This document shows positions 37,188-50,600 of a stretch of DNA of 64,000 nucleotides, piece by piece (position 1 is the first letter of the stretch; the number at the start of each line of letters is the position of its first letter). The notes beneath the pieces are model-generated. The model ran no database searches. It was not told the DNA's origin and worked only from the letters and a program-made list of their open reading frames with translations. Source of the stretch: Amia ocellicauda (taxonomy: Eukaryota; Chordata; Actinopteri; Amiiformes; Amiidae); NCBI RefSeq assembly GCF_036373705.1, contig NC_089858.1:18898249-18962248 (forward strand), written 5' to 3'. Position numbers and translations under genes: made by a program.

Positions 37188-37350
37188 CGAGGTCAGCCTG
37201 CCAGTCTCCGCGCTGCTGGGCTCTGCGGCTCTGCGCGGCTCCGCGGCTAGGACGTGCGTGCGTGACGCGCTGTGTTTACCTGCTCTCTGATTGGCTGCTG
37301 CCGCCACAGAATTCCCCTGCTCAACCCCGGGGCAGGCGCAGGCGCAGTGA
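37188..37350 (-). promoter_or_regulatory. GC-rich first exon and promoter of the RIPK2-like gene
   Basis: A CpG-rich block (GCGGCTCTGCGCGGCTCCGC) ends on the minus strand at a strong donor, GTAAGAC at 37187-37181. The first coding exon has a good acceptor at 36118-36117 two bases before its ATG, so this is the likely non-coding first exon (37188 to roughly 37270) with the promoter just beyond. The exact start site is unknown. Confidence 0.5.
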
Positions 37351-37430
37351 AGTCATGCTGTCATGTTGATAGATTGCATGGGGTTGCGTCCTGGTTTCGT
37401 TTGTCAATTCTAGTTCTAATTCTGTTGTTT

Positions 37431-37466
37431 TATTATATTATATTATATTATATTATATTATATTAT
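37431..37466. repeat. (TATTA)n microsatellite
   Basis: Pentanucleotide run of about seven units upstream of the RIPK2-like promoter. Confidence 0.85.
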
Positions 37467-40400
37467 TGTTAATGTTTTTCGGTTACGTTATTGTGCATTC
37501 ATAAAGACAACTGCAGTATCACTGAAAGGTGGTTATGAGTTCAGTTACCTTGGCATAACTGTACAAGACCTTTTTATACACAATTACATGTAACAGACCA
37601 TTCCTACCTGAAAAGCTGAGTTCAACTTGGTCACATTCTCTGATTTCACATTTTATATTTGATTTGGTTGTGACTTTTTTCTTTAACATCCAAAGCTTTC
37701 ATCTCATACCAGTGTGAGGGTAGTCTAGCGCCTAGATAATATTTACAATCTTTATGCTAGCCTTTGATATTACATTGCTGTGCAGAAAAGAGAGAGTAAC
37801 TCATTGTATTACATCAGAAGATGAACTGCCACTATTTTAAGGCCAAAAAACAGCCTGAACCCCAACCCAAGCCAACAGCATCATTTCAAGATTGGCCCAT
37901 GCAAATAAACACATGATTCAGTTATGTGAGTAGAAACACAACCCTTGTCATAACGAAACCCGGAGTTTACTGGGGACTCGAAGGCAATCCCTAGACCACA
38001 ACAAAATGGAAGTAATTTAATCATTTAACTTAATTGTAGTGCAAAAAATGTATAGCATTTCTCATTCTAAACAACCTAAATATAACCATTTAGCAATTTC
38101 TGCCTTCATCTGTATCCCCAAATTAAACATATCTTAGTCAGGTTTTCTAATTTCATATTTTCCATGTAATTGTATTTAGATATTTTTTTCTTTATTTAAT
38201 ACAAATATGACAATTAAATATCATAAGAAAATACTTTATTCTGAACTGTGAATCTGCATGGCAATGTTGAAATGAGAAACCTTTGATTGTATCTGATTTC
38301 AAAAAGACACACATGAGACAATAATACATAAAATAAATAAGCCATTTCTACCACACCTCTATACACCAGGACAAGCTCAGGTTTCTCACCGAAAGTATTA
38401 TTTTCAAAATGGTGTTGCAGGTGGTAGGCATCGGTGTGCTGCAAATAATGTTGTGTGAAGTAGGTGTGACTTGATTTTCTTCTAAAGCTTTCTCTCAAAG
38501 ATAATGTGGGTAAAAAGATTTTGTATTGATCCAACATAGCATAGGTCCCTGCAGATGTTGAGTGTTTGATTATTTATTTACTTATTTTACCTTTAACATA
38601 TCTTAACATGGGGTATGAGTTGTACTGATTATCATTCACATAGGATGATATTCTATATGCATTTTAGGATTTCCTAGAGTAAGCCCTGTCTTTCAATTAT
38701 TTTCGGTCAATGTGTGTTTGCTCATCTCTTTCACTATGATGTCTTCTTCTCCCACTTCCCTCCATTATTTTATGATGTGAGCCCATAACTTCTTCATGTG
38801 TCACTATAGCCTAACAAATTGTACAGGTTTCATACTGTCAGCTGTCTTCATTATACTGTTCCCAAAACCTTTTCTGGTAACTGGTATTATTCTATATTAT
38901 GTAGTAGTCCATGGGGGACAAAGTCTAAATGTTGTGCCATAAGCAAAGCTGGAACTTTATGTGGAGGTGCATGACTGTCCATTTATAGTGAAAGCCCAAT
39001 AGGTATGTATAAGTTTTACAGGTTCTCACACAGTAAGAATAAGAAAGTTGTGATTAACAGTCCACACTTCCTTGCAACCTCTTCAATGACATTTTCGCCA
39101 TGCCTACACAGAGAAAAAACATTGCCTAATTACGTGCACTTTCTACCTGCATAGCTTAAATGCTTAGAAGAAGTTAAAAAGATACTGGTTTAAATATTTC
39201 CACCTGATTGTATAGGTTGTAACGAACAGTTTCAATTTCTCCTGCCAACTCTGACGCAAGCGGCACGTGCACTCCCTTGCTTACCTCCCACTCTCCCACA
39301 CCTGCCCATCACACCCTTTTGTGCTTCTAGTGCAGACTGCCTCTCTCTGCCATTGTGGTTGTGACAGCATGTTTACCTATTCTCCCCTACACTAATTGTT
39401 CCAGTTTCATTCTCACATGCAAGGGAAACCATTTTTTTGTTTTTATTTTATCTTTTCAAAACATGTATTTTTAGATGTTCTTGAGGGATTGGTATCAGGA
39501 AATTCCACAGAAGTTAAAAAAAGAATGTCTCTATATAGTACCCATGTAGTACTCTTTATTAAATCTATTATGTTTTAAATAAATTAATTGCAGATGGGGG
39601 TGGTATTCAAAGCAACACACTGATCAGATGCACAGCTTCCTTCGTAGGGCTGGGGGTTTCCCCACCGTGATTACCCCTATGGACTGAACTTTAACATAAC
39701 ACTTTTTTTAATCTGTGATTACACAACAATGGTAACTGCACTAGCCTTGAAATACAATGGTTATATCGCTATCTCACAGTGAGCATGTGGTCTGCTTTGG
39801 TTTGTGACCCTTTATCATGGCAGGCATCACCCTAAAAGGCTGACACAACAGCCTCCAAACTTCCCCTTTCAGCTTGAAATCTTTTTTCCCACAGGATGTG
39901 GATGCAATGATGTAACCACAACAGCCTCTGGCACTCTTTTCAGGTCTGCAGCTCAAAGTCCCAGCTTCCCTGTTGACTGGCACACTGCACTGACCATGAA
40001 CTCAAACAGCTCTATATTCCTCCTCCAGAGCTGTACACTGAAAGCAGAATACCAAATCCATTTGTTCCTAACAGCCCAGCGATATAATTTTGTATTGTTA
40101 ACCTTCTTCCAGTGAGGTGAACAAGGGCAGCATTTTTGAAGTGAAGTGAAACGTGAAGTGAAATGCTCTGGAATGTGATTGGATGGTGGGTATAATGATG
40201 ATAGCATCTGAATGCCATTCTAAGAGATCCTTAGTGTGTTTTGCCCTCAGGTGAAGCGTTTGTGTTTTTTGTTTTATTACTGTTTTACTATATTATTATT
40301 ATTGTTATTGTTCTAGTTGAATTGGATAGTCACCCATCCAGTGTTCTATATATTACTACAAATAATAATACTAGTAATCATAATAACAATAATAATCATC

Positions 40401-41419
40401 ATCATCATAATCATCATAATAATCCTATTTTCAAGACTAGCTTCAGAACATTTGCTGTCTTGTGTATAAATACATAAAAGCAGTTTAACAGAAGTCAAAT
40501 ATGGTAATTTATCCCTGTATCCTCTATGACTTTTTTTTCCTTTTGGAAAACTTTTTTTGGAAATGCCTAGAGCTACAGTGCGAGTTCCTCTCATTGTTTC
40601 TTCAGCTCTTTCAACTCTGTGCTGAACAGTGGATTTAAAGCAACACAGCTGAATGTGGGGCCAACACATGGGGCTGGAATTTCCCTTTCTCTTTTGGCAG
40701 GGAGGGTGAGAAGGTCACTGAATCAGGCCTGCCGTATTGCGGGGGTGGCAGCACACACTGCAAAACACACTGCAATTCTTTATGCATCTCATCATCTGTC
40801 AAGCAGAGGTAGTGAAATTTCACGAGGGTGGGGATATATTTCAGGGAATCCTTAAGAGGGGACCAAAAGAAAGTTACAGATAGTTTCAGCATCTGTCACT
40901 GCAGCCCAGTCAGAACAGGTGTAAGAGGTCTATTTGATTTTACAACTGTACTGCCATATTGTATGTTGGACCGTACGCACATTGTGTGTTGGGTTTGCAC
41001 CACTGTCTGCCATGCAAATCCCGACAGCCTCAGGATTGTACTAATGAGAGACTGCTTCAGCTCCAGTGCCATCAGCACTGCAGAGTATTTATCCCCTACC
41101 ACTCTCAATACCACTAGGATGAACACAACACTGTGTGAAACAAACAGTAAAACCACACAGCTGTAGCACCACCTACAGATGAACACTACCATTCCCTCCT
41201 GACCAAGTGACCCCCCCCCAAGTAATCACTTCATCAGCACCACCCCTGCCCTAATTGTCCTCTGCACGCTACTGCTGTTTTCAAAGAAATGTGTTTTGAA
41301 GATGTCCTGCATACAATATTTGAAAGACAACATTTTATTTAAAACATACTTATAGCACCATCACTAGCAGCAATGGCAGTAGTAGTAAATGTCTTCTGCT
41401 TCTCCAGGTGAAGTTTGTA
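37467..41419. other. Intergenic region, no gene recognised
   Basis: Mostly A+T-rich DNA with a trinucleotide-rich run (about 40358-40422, ATA/ATC units). An ORF on the minus strand at 38537-38214 shows no recognisable domain, and no splice-phase series was found. Probably intergenic between the RIPK2-like gene and the adhesion receptor. Confidence 0.4.
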
Positions 41420-42484
41420 CAGTGAGGGAAAAAAGTATTTGATCCCCTGCTGATTTTGTACGTTTGCCCACTGACAAAGAAATGATCAGTCTATAATTTT
41501 AATGGTAGGTGTATTTTAACAGTGAGAGACAGAATAACAACAAAAAAATCCAGAAAAACGCATTTCAATAAAGTTAAAAATTGATTTGCATGTTAATGAG
41601 GGAAATAAGTATTTGACCCCTTCGACTTAGTACTTGGTGGCAAAACCCTTGTTGGCAATCACAGAGGTCAGACGTTTCTTGTAGTTGGCCACCAGGTTTG
41701 CACACATCTCAGGAGGGATTTTGTCCCACTCCTCTTTGCAGATCCTCTCCAAGTCATTTAGGTTTCGAGGCTGACGTTTGGCAACTTGAACCTTCAGCTC
41801 CCTCCACAGATTTTCTATGGGATTAAGGTGTGGAGACTGGCAAGGCCACTCCAGGACCTTAATGTGCTTCTTCTTGAGCCACTCCTTTGTTGCCTTGGCT
41901 GTGTGTTTTGGGTCATTGTCATGCTGGAATACCCATCCACGACCCATTTTCAATGCCCTGGCTGAGGGAAGAAGGTTCTCACCCAAGATTTGACGGCACA
42001 TGACCCCGTCCATCGTCCCTTTGATGCGGTGCAGTTGTCCTGTCCCCCCAAAAGCATAATGTTTCCACCTCCATGTTTGACGGTGGGGATGGTGTTCTTG
42101 GGGTCATTCCTCCTCCTCCAAACATGGCGAGTTGAATTGATGCCAAAGAGCTCGATTTTGGTCTCATCTGACCACAACACTTTCACTCAGTTCTCCTCTG
42201 AATCATTCAGATGTTGGCAAACTTCAGACGGGCCTGTACATGTGCTTTCTTGAGCAGGGGAGCCTTGCGGGCGCTGCAGGATTTCAGTCCTTCACGGCGT
42301 AGTGTGTTACCAATTGTTTTCTTGGTGACTATGGTCCCAGCTGCCTTGAGATCATTAACAAGATCCTCCCGTGTAGTTCTGGGCTGATTCCTCACCTACC
42401 ATTAAAATGATAGACTGATCATTTCTTTGTCAGTGGGCAAACGTACAAAATCAGCAGGGGATCAAATACTTTTTTCCCTCACTG
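41420..42484 (-). mobile_element. Tc1-like transposon, family B, copy 1, with N-terminal deletion
   Basis: Ends CAGTGAGGGAAAAAAGTATT and its complement, flanked by TA (41418-41419, 42485-42486). The transposase relic runs on the minus strand (42395-41627, broken into frames). Compared with the copy at 60121, about 500 bp covering the start of the gene and the 5' palindrome are missing, so the right inverted repeat directly follows NQPRTT-coding sequence. Confidence 0.92.
41627..42395 (-). pseudogene. Broken Tc1 transposase of family B, copy 1
   Basis: ORF pieces at 42395-42207, 42186-41950 and 42013-41627 follow the Tc1 order: part of the DNA-binding region, LWSDETKIELFG (first catalytic Asp), then [13 protein letters not shown] and the C-terminus. 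Frameshifts lie near 42200 and 42040; the N-terminal helix-turn-helix is missing. Confidence 0.9.
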
Positions 42485-43313
42485 TAAGTCTTCTGTGACA
42501 TGTGGGTTACCAGAAGCAAGGTCTGTCTCCCTCTTACTGATGGGGATATGTGTCCTATGGGAATTGCTTCCAACTTCAGACTGGGCTTGGTGTTGAACAA
42601 ACAGGTCTCTGTGTGCTCCTGACAACATGCGCCTGAGTCACACTCCAGAGAATGACTCCTTTTCCCGAAAATGAAATTAAGAACGTCTGGAATTGATTCC
42701 TGTCTAAAAAGTGAATCAGATACCTAAATCAAAATCTTAGGAGCCATATATATAAGAACAAATATAAGAGCAAGTCTGAAACCAAAAACAGCCTTCCTTT
42801 TCTCCTGAAAAATGATTTGTCAATGATCTGAGCCACCCCCTCTCCCCACTTACACATCATAAAGGGGCTTTTAATTTACTCAGATTGCTTCTTCCACAGG
42901 AAGAAGGTGAAATTAGCTTGGTTTGGGTTCCGTTTTCAATTTAGTTTGACATTAACATCCTACAGTGGCTCAGCATTTCCTGATTTAGTTTTTTGCTCCA
43001 AGTCTAGCCTTTACAGCGCTGTAGATGCTGAGAAGAGAGCCAAAATGACTGAAAAGAGGGTAAAGTCATCTGATAGGTGACATCACAGGGGCCAACCAAT
43101 ACAGCTTAGGCAAGGTGAGGTAATGTTTAATTCATTTTAATTCCATTGAGATTGAAATGAGGAAACGATTACTGCCGTTAGAAATTATTTGAATTAGTCT
43201 AAAGCCCTTTATCTCTCCCCTCTGGTATCTTGTGCCAGATTACATATATATTTTTAAACAAACACAATGGCATCTACATGCCTATACAGTTCATACACAA
43301 ATACTCACCTACA

Positions 43314-43335
43314 GTGGGGGGGGGGTGGGGGGGGT
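43314..43335. repeat. G-homopolymer run
   Basis: Two runs of nine or ten G broken by a T, on the plus strand. Could form a G-quadruplex; no gene context. Confidence 0.7.
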
Positions 43336-43677
43336 AGCATGCTAATAATAGCAATGTTACAGCTGCAGGATACTTCATAAGTAATACAAATTGGCAACAG
43401 ACTTGGGTAAACTGGGACAGATTTGCTTTTTTATATATACATATTATTTTCCACTTGCTATGGGTATTTGATGAAATTGAGTGATCCCCCTCCTTGTGGA
43501 AAGTAGAACTTGTTAGGAAGTTGTGCAATTTCCCTCTTAGTCCCTGTAACAGCCTCATGACTAGGCTGTGGAAATACATCCCTATCACATCACATCATCT
43601 GCACTGCTGCACACACCCTCACTGCCTTTCAATAAAGAACACACAGAAAAGACAGCGGTGCGAGCAATGACAAAGGC

Positions 43678-43683
43678 TTTATT
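43678..43683 (-). promoter_or_regulatory. Probable polyadenylation signal of the adhesion GPCR gene
   Basis: AATAAA on the minus strand about 970 bases after the receptor stop at 44652, followed downstream by T/G-rich sequence. It gives a 3' UTR of about 1 kb. Confidence 0.55.
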
Positions 43684-44651
43684 AAAAAATAAACTATCTA
43701 GATTAAATAAATACATTTAGAGACAACAATAGAGAAGTTAAATTTTACAACATAGCTTCCCAAAAAAAGGGGAAAGCCATAGAGGGTAATGCTTGATGAT
43801 TATACACATTAGTATAACAAACTATACATTTTTTAACAGAGAAACAATTTTGAATCTCAAATCTATAGAAAACAGCATGGGCTTTTAAAAGTATTTATAT
43901 ACATTATTTTCAGTGTTTGGCTTTAACAGTTGTGCTCTGTATGTACAGGATTAACGAGAATAATGGCCAAATTGTGCCAGTGGTGTGACATTGCCCAAGT
44001 CCATGTCCTCTTTAGTTTGGAACAAGAGGGAGTTTTCCTCACTGCTGAAGAGATTCCTGCCACCTACTGGTGACACTTGTACTTTTTATGTTTTTTTTGA
44101 TTTTTTTTAATGGGCTGTCTGGCAAAATACAGAGACTATTCAAACAGATAAATAAATAAAATTCACAGATTTAAACTCTCATGTGCAGGGATATTCTTAT
44201 TTACCATACAAATTCTGAAAGATCGATGGAATGCTTAATGCATAACTTATTGTGGCAGTGTTGCCACAAATTTTCAAATAAAGTCCAATTTCCAAACACA
44301 GGCAGGTAAAAGCACAATACAGCGCAGTTTGATTTGCGGCAGCACATCACTTTCATGTCTTTCTTTGCACATGTGAGGGGATCCATAATTCACTGCAACA
44401 GACTTCTTGCGCTTGCTTCTAGTTCAGATTAGATCCACAAAACAGGGTCACAAATACCATGTCTCTAAATAGCAATTCGGTTATTGATAACCCTTGTTTT
44501 TTTCGGATGCACAGCATGTGAGTGGCCTGTGTTTTATAGTTTGCTGCCTTTCCCTGAGATTCAGTCGTGAGACAGGACAGGAGTGTCCGCCCCTGCCACA
44601 GACAAAGAGCGACATGACCCAGTCTCTGAAGTCCTTCCCTCCGGTGTCCCT

Positions 44652-47600
44652 CTATTGTGTCTGCGACACTAAGTGTGCGTTGGCCCCAGTCTGATTCCCA
44701 CGCAAAGAGTATCGCTCTGATCCAGACCCGGAGAACCCACTCTGGTTGGAGGAGGAGCGGCGCTGGAAAAGGTAGAACCGCAGGCAAAGGAAAAACCCTG
44801 CAAGAAAAAGAGGAGTTTGACCTTCTCCAAAAACTGCACATCTTTTCATTCTTCATTAAAGTCAAAGGCACATACATAGTCTTTCAAGTTTTTCAGACTT
44901 TCTCAAAAGCTACATTTGCTCCAAACGTTTTGTGTTAAGCTACAATATTAATTACGTTAAGCTGAATGGCACACTGGGACACTTTTCTATTCATTCCTCA
45001 GTAATGTGAATTTTGTTTAGTCATGTAGAAATGTACAGTACATTACAAGATTGACATGCTTGTCTTCAGCAGGAGAGTCCTGCTCTACAGTGTACAGGGT
45101 GTGATGTAATGTATGCTGACAGTCCAGAGCTGCACGTACCCTGGAGGGAGTTAACGATGCAGAACAAGAACTGAACAGGCACGGTCAAGGGTCCGAAGTT
45201 AAAGAAGGCCAGGCCCCATGTGATCCCGAACAAGCAGTTCATTCCCCAGATGCTGATGAGCATAATGTGCTTATCCTTCCAGGGCCCTCTGTCCTGAATA
45301 TTGATGACCAAGCACACCAGCATGGCCAAATTGAAAAAGAAGATTACTGAGAAGACGCCGATGTTTGTAATGTAGTGCACCAGGTCTTCTGTAATCCAGC
45401 ACCTGATCAACAGCGAGAACAAACCATGAGTGCATTACACTGACAGACAGACAGCCTGCACCAACACATTCCAGAGACCACTGACAGGGAAACTGCCTCC
45501 CCCAGTGCAGACTGAGAAACCTTTCTATTCCTTTCTACTGGGTTTCCACATCCTGCAGAGAGCAAAGCTCAGTTGCACTCCCATGGCGAGATTGTCACAA
45601 GCCAATTTTCATCGGGCAGGACACACCCTGTTCTTTGGTCACATGAACTTCACCACAAGCCTGTAATAGCTCCCCACTGTTACTACACAAACCAGAGTGA
45701 ACTCCAGCACACAAATGAAGACTTGCTCTAACAGATGCTTTTTTCTGTGCAGTGCAGATACAGTCTTTCAAGATAGTTTTCATTCACGTGCTGCTTTACT
45801 TACATTGAGGCCTCCGTGTTTTCCTCCGATATGATGCGGAGCTCTCCGTAGAAATTACCACTCAATAAAACCACGGCCACCACAATTAGCGGTAAGCCTA
45901 GGAAACACAATCCAAATGTATTTATGTGCAACACACCACCACAATGCATACTACCAACAAATTAGAAATTATGCTTTTTTGGACCCAAAAAACCTAAACA
46001 GATATCCCTGACCACTTCTAGAATTACTAGAATATATGGGAAGGCCCATTCAATATTTATTGTCAACACACACCCCCTTTCAAAACCACCACTGCTACAC
46101 TTACCATAGCCCAAAAGGCAGAGTTTTGCAATGTAGTGTGGTATATAGGATGCCATCGGTTTGTACACCAGCCTGAAGGCATTGAAGGCCTCATTCCCCA
46201 TCCACATGAAGGAGCAGAGCAATGAGTAATGCAGTAGGACAGCCAAAAACCTGCACAGGTGTGGCTCCTTCAGAGAGGCCAGAATCCCATTGAAGAAGAA
46301 GGAGAGGCTGAGCAGAAGCAGGGCCACGGTGAGGTTACAATGCACAGGGGTGCACTCCGAGCTGGAATTTCTTCTGCTGTAAGGAAAGCACTTTGGATTA
46401 GACTGATGGAAACTGCTCCACCCACGACTCTGAGGGAGATGGGCGTTTGAGTTCTGCAGTCTCAATCAATAAGCACCTTCACTAGATAGAACTACTTAGT
46501 AATATTATTATTAACACTGACAAAGGCAGAACTGGAAATATACAGTATATACTAGAAGCAACCAAACAAAAGGCCTAGGCCAAACCTTAGCTAGGTTGCG
46601 AAGGGGCTGCATTTGCCATTTTCTGGGAACAGTAGAAAATGAAAAGGTACCGTTGTCGTGTGAAGAGCACCAGGAGGCAGATGCAGCTGATGGCAGAGAG
46701 CATACAGCCCAGAGACGTGATGAAAGTCAAGGCTGTCAGGTATCGAACAGGTTTCTGCTCCAGTTGCTGTAAATAAGCAAATGAAACGTAATGAAACTAA
46801 ATGTCCGTCCGGCTTTCTGACGCTTTTTAAAGAAGAATAAACAAATCAGTTACTTTCAAACAAGGTTTTCGATATGTAATGTTTAGTGTAATGTTTATTA
46901 ACATTAAGGTTTCGATGTTGGTTAGTTAATGAGTTATTGTTCCACAAAATTATCTAAGACCATACAGACCAGCAGAACTGCGAAGTAGGTGAGGTGATTG
47001 CAAAGACATTCAGTTTCCTCTTCTGATACATCATTCGTTTTACATCCAGAATTATTCCAAGACATTCCTGTTATCACAGCAATACATATTTGTGTCACAT
47101 TACTATTTTTATTATTAATATGAATTACATCTTTATCAAATACAGTGAGGGAAAAAAGTATTTGATCCCCTGTTGATTTTGTACGTTTGCCCACTGACAA
47201 AGAAATGATCAGTCTATAAATTTAATGGTAGGTGTATTTTAACAGTGAGGGACAGAATAACAACAAAAAAATCCAGAAAAACACATTTCAAAAAAAGTTA
47301 TAAATTGATTTGCATGTTAATGAGGAAAATAAGTATTTGACCCCTTCGACTTAGTACTTGGTGGCAAAACCCTTGTTGGCAATCACAGAGGTCAGACGTT
47401 TCTTGTAGTTGGCCACCAGGTTTGCACACATCTCAGGAGGGATTTTGTCCCACTCCTCTTTGGAGATCCTCTCCAAGTCATTAAGGTTTCGAGGTTGACG
47501 TTTGGCAACTCGAACCTTCAGCTCCCTCCACAGATTTTCTATGGGATTAAGGTCTGGAGACTGGCTAGGCCACTCCAGGACCTTAATGTGCTTCTTCTTG

Positions 47601-50600
47601 AGCCACTCCTTTGTTGCCTTGGCTGTGCGTTTTGGGTCATTGTCATGCTGGAATACCCATCCACGACCCATTTTCAATGCCCTGGCTGAGGGAAGGAGGT
47701 TCTCACCCAAGATTTGACGGTACATGGCCCCATCCATCATCCCTTTGATGCGGTGCAGTTGTCCTGTCCCCTTAGCAGAAAAACACCCCCAAAGCATAAT
47801 GTTTCCACCTCCATGTTTGACGGTGGGGATGGTGTTCTTGGGGTCATTCCTCCTCCTCCAAACACGGCGAGTTGAGTTGATGCCAAAGAGCTCCATTTTG
47901 GTCTCATCTGACCACAACATTTTCACCCAGTTCTCCTCTGAATCATTCAGATGTTCATTGGCAAACCTTGCGGGCGCTGCAGGATTTCAGTCCTTCACGG
48001 CGTAGTGTGTTACCAATTGTTTTCTTGGTGACTATGGTCCCAGCTGCCTTGAGATCATTGACAAGATCCTCCCGTGTAGTTCAGGGCTGATTCCTCACCG
48101 TTCTCATGATCATTGAAACTCCACGAGGTGAGATCTTGCATGGAGCCCCAGACCGAGGGAGACTGACAGTTATTTTGTGTTTCTTCCATTTGCGAATAAT
48201 CGCACCAACTGTTGTCACCTTCTCACCAAGCTGCTGGCGATGGTCTTGTAGCCCATTCCAGCCTTCTATAGGTCTACAATCTTGTCCCTGACATCCTTGG
48301 ACAGCTCTTGGGTCTTGGCCAAGGTGGAGGGATTGGAATCTGATTGATGGATTGCTTCTGTGGACAGGTGTCTTTTATACAGGTAACGAGCTGAGATTAG
48401 GAGCTCTCCCTTTAAGAGAGTGCTCCTAATCTCAGCTTGTTACCTGTATAAAAGACACCTGGGAGCCAGAAATCTTGCTGATTGATAGGGGATCAAATAC
48501 TTATTTCCCTCATTAACATGCAAATCAATGTATAACTTTTTTGAAATGCGTTTTTCTGGATTTTTTGTTGTTATTCTGTCTCTCACTGTTAAAATACACC
48601 TACCATTAAAATTATAGACTGATCATTTCTTTGTCAGTGGGCAAACATACAAAATCAGCAGGGGATCACATACTTTTTTCTCTCACTGTATGTTAATGTA
48701 TAATACATTCCATTACATTACTTTACATTCTAAAATACATTTGATCAAATGGTATCTTCAATTACACAAAATTAAAACTTTTATTTTAAATACCTTTTGT
48801 TGTATCCCAGAAAACGCACTGTCTTGTCATGGTTTTCTAAAAACATACAAAAAATACAATTTAAATAAACCAGTAGAGGGCTCTGTGGTGCCATGTGCAG
48901 CTGTGAATATTGAAAAGTGGCTTCTGATGAGAACACAAGATCACACAGAAACCTTTATTGCTCATAAAGGCCTTTGATATATAGAGCATTACAAGATCAA
49001 AACATGTAACCACTTTATGACCACATTGAGAAGCAGAGCATCCTGCAATCAAAACTGTTTTTAAATGGCTTTGCAAGGATACGCACAGTAGCCCGTGAGC
49101 GGCACAGTCAATCCAAGAATGTCACCTATGGGAGCTGTAAATGACAGGATTAATGTCTATAGTAAAATTAGGAGAGAGGTGGAAAACACTCTACTGTGTG
49201 TATTGTTGTTATTCATTTTGTTCAGTAGTATTAGTTGTAACAGCAGTAGCAACAATATTACTACTACTACTTGTAATAATAATTTAAATGTAATTTGATT
49301 GTGGAGGGTGAGACAGTGACAAGTCCTAAGATCACAGTTCCTCCGTGCAATCTGACTCCATGCCTTCAATGACTCCAGCGTTTGTCTTCGGAGGAGACCT
49401 CATCACATCGTGGCTGCGGCATGTTGGTGGCGGCGGTCTGAACACTCACGAGCAAGGGCTCCTGGTGGTGAAAGGTGATGGCAACAGGGTCTGGCAGCTC
49501 AGTGATGACCTCATTCTGCACAGTGATACCCATGACCTCACGGTTGAGAATCACACTATGGTCCATGGCCTGTATACAATACACAACGCATGCAAATATA
49601 TTGAATGTGCAGGATCCTTATGCAAACGTATTTAAAACCAACTGGAACTGTTGCTTTCTCTTTCATACTTTACTGACTTACATCCTTACTTACTATGTGT
49701 CACCCTTCAATATGTGAATCAACAACGTTAAGAAAACTACTACAAGAAAAGGGCGTAATGGATGTTTTGTTTCTTAATTCGGTTTATAAATACAGAATCT
49801 GCAACAATTCTATTCCCTGAATTCAGGTGTTGCTACACTACAGGGAACAGAGTTGTGCCCAGCTGCTGTTCCCTCACCCTCCCTCCATCCCTCAGAAGGA
49901 AACTGTATGCCAGCCTTTGGGAACTCTAAGCCAAAGCTAGCAATAGCAGATCTAGCAATCTAGCAATCAAGATCAGATGGCTCTCACCCTTGCTAGGCAC
50001 CTGCACTCAGAGGTACCATTCATTTATTAGGAAAAAATACAAAATATAACAGACTGTTTTACCTGGAACAGACTGAAGTTTCTGTAGTAGGTGATGATCA
50101 CTTTGGCAGAGCTTCTAGCTTTTGAAGCTAGCAGAGTGGGGGGGATTCGGACTGAAGGGGACTTTGCGGAGGGCACATCTCGCGGAGCCTTGATCATGGA
50201 ACAGGTCAGACAGAGAGAGAGAGGGAAGGGAGAGAGACAAGGAAGGGAGAGAACCCAGATAGGAAAGACAATTAAATTACTTAAATATAAGTGCTGTGTG
50301 CTCAAACATTTACTGATGCAATCTAAACTCATTGTTACCTCATAGTTTCATCACAATAAGTAGAAATTACTTTTAAGCCCAAAAGTTTTTTCCACTGATG
50401 TAACACCGGGGTGTCTTTTATGCACTAAAGGGCATTGCAATACTTTCATATTATGGAAATTATTTGCATGCTAACGCAAAAGATCAACAACTCCCTCAGG
50501 TTCTAAAAGGTGTTGACCACAAGCTCAAACAGCAAATGAGCATGCAATACATTCAAAAACAGCAAAGGGATCTTGTGCAAAAGTTATGTACAGTTGCATT

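Larger units (their letters stand above)
47143..48688 (-). mobile_element. Tc1-like transposon, family B, copy 2, inside the GPS intron
   Basis: Ends CAGTGAGGGAAAAAAGTATT and complement, flanked by TA (47141-47142, 48689-48690); 1546 bp. Transposase remnants run on the minus strand, the longest 47926-47351. Relative to copy 3 it has a small deletion near 47965 and has lost the start codon context near 48320. It fills about 90% of the intron between the two GPS exons of the receptor, with one end only about 75 bp from an exon. Confidence 0.93.

Noticed and set aside
38214-38537. 107-aa minus-strand ORF
   Set aside because: No recognisable domain, no partner exons and ordinary A+T-rich composition; not supported as a gene.
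47351-47926. 191-aa minus ORF as part of the adhesion receptor gene
   Set aside because: It is Tc1 family B transposase within an intron, on the same strand by chance; the receptor frame is continuous without it.
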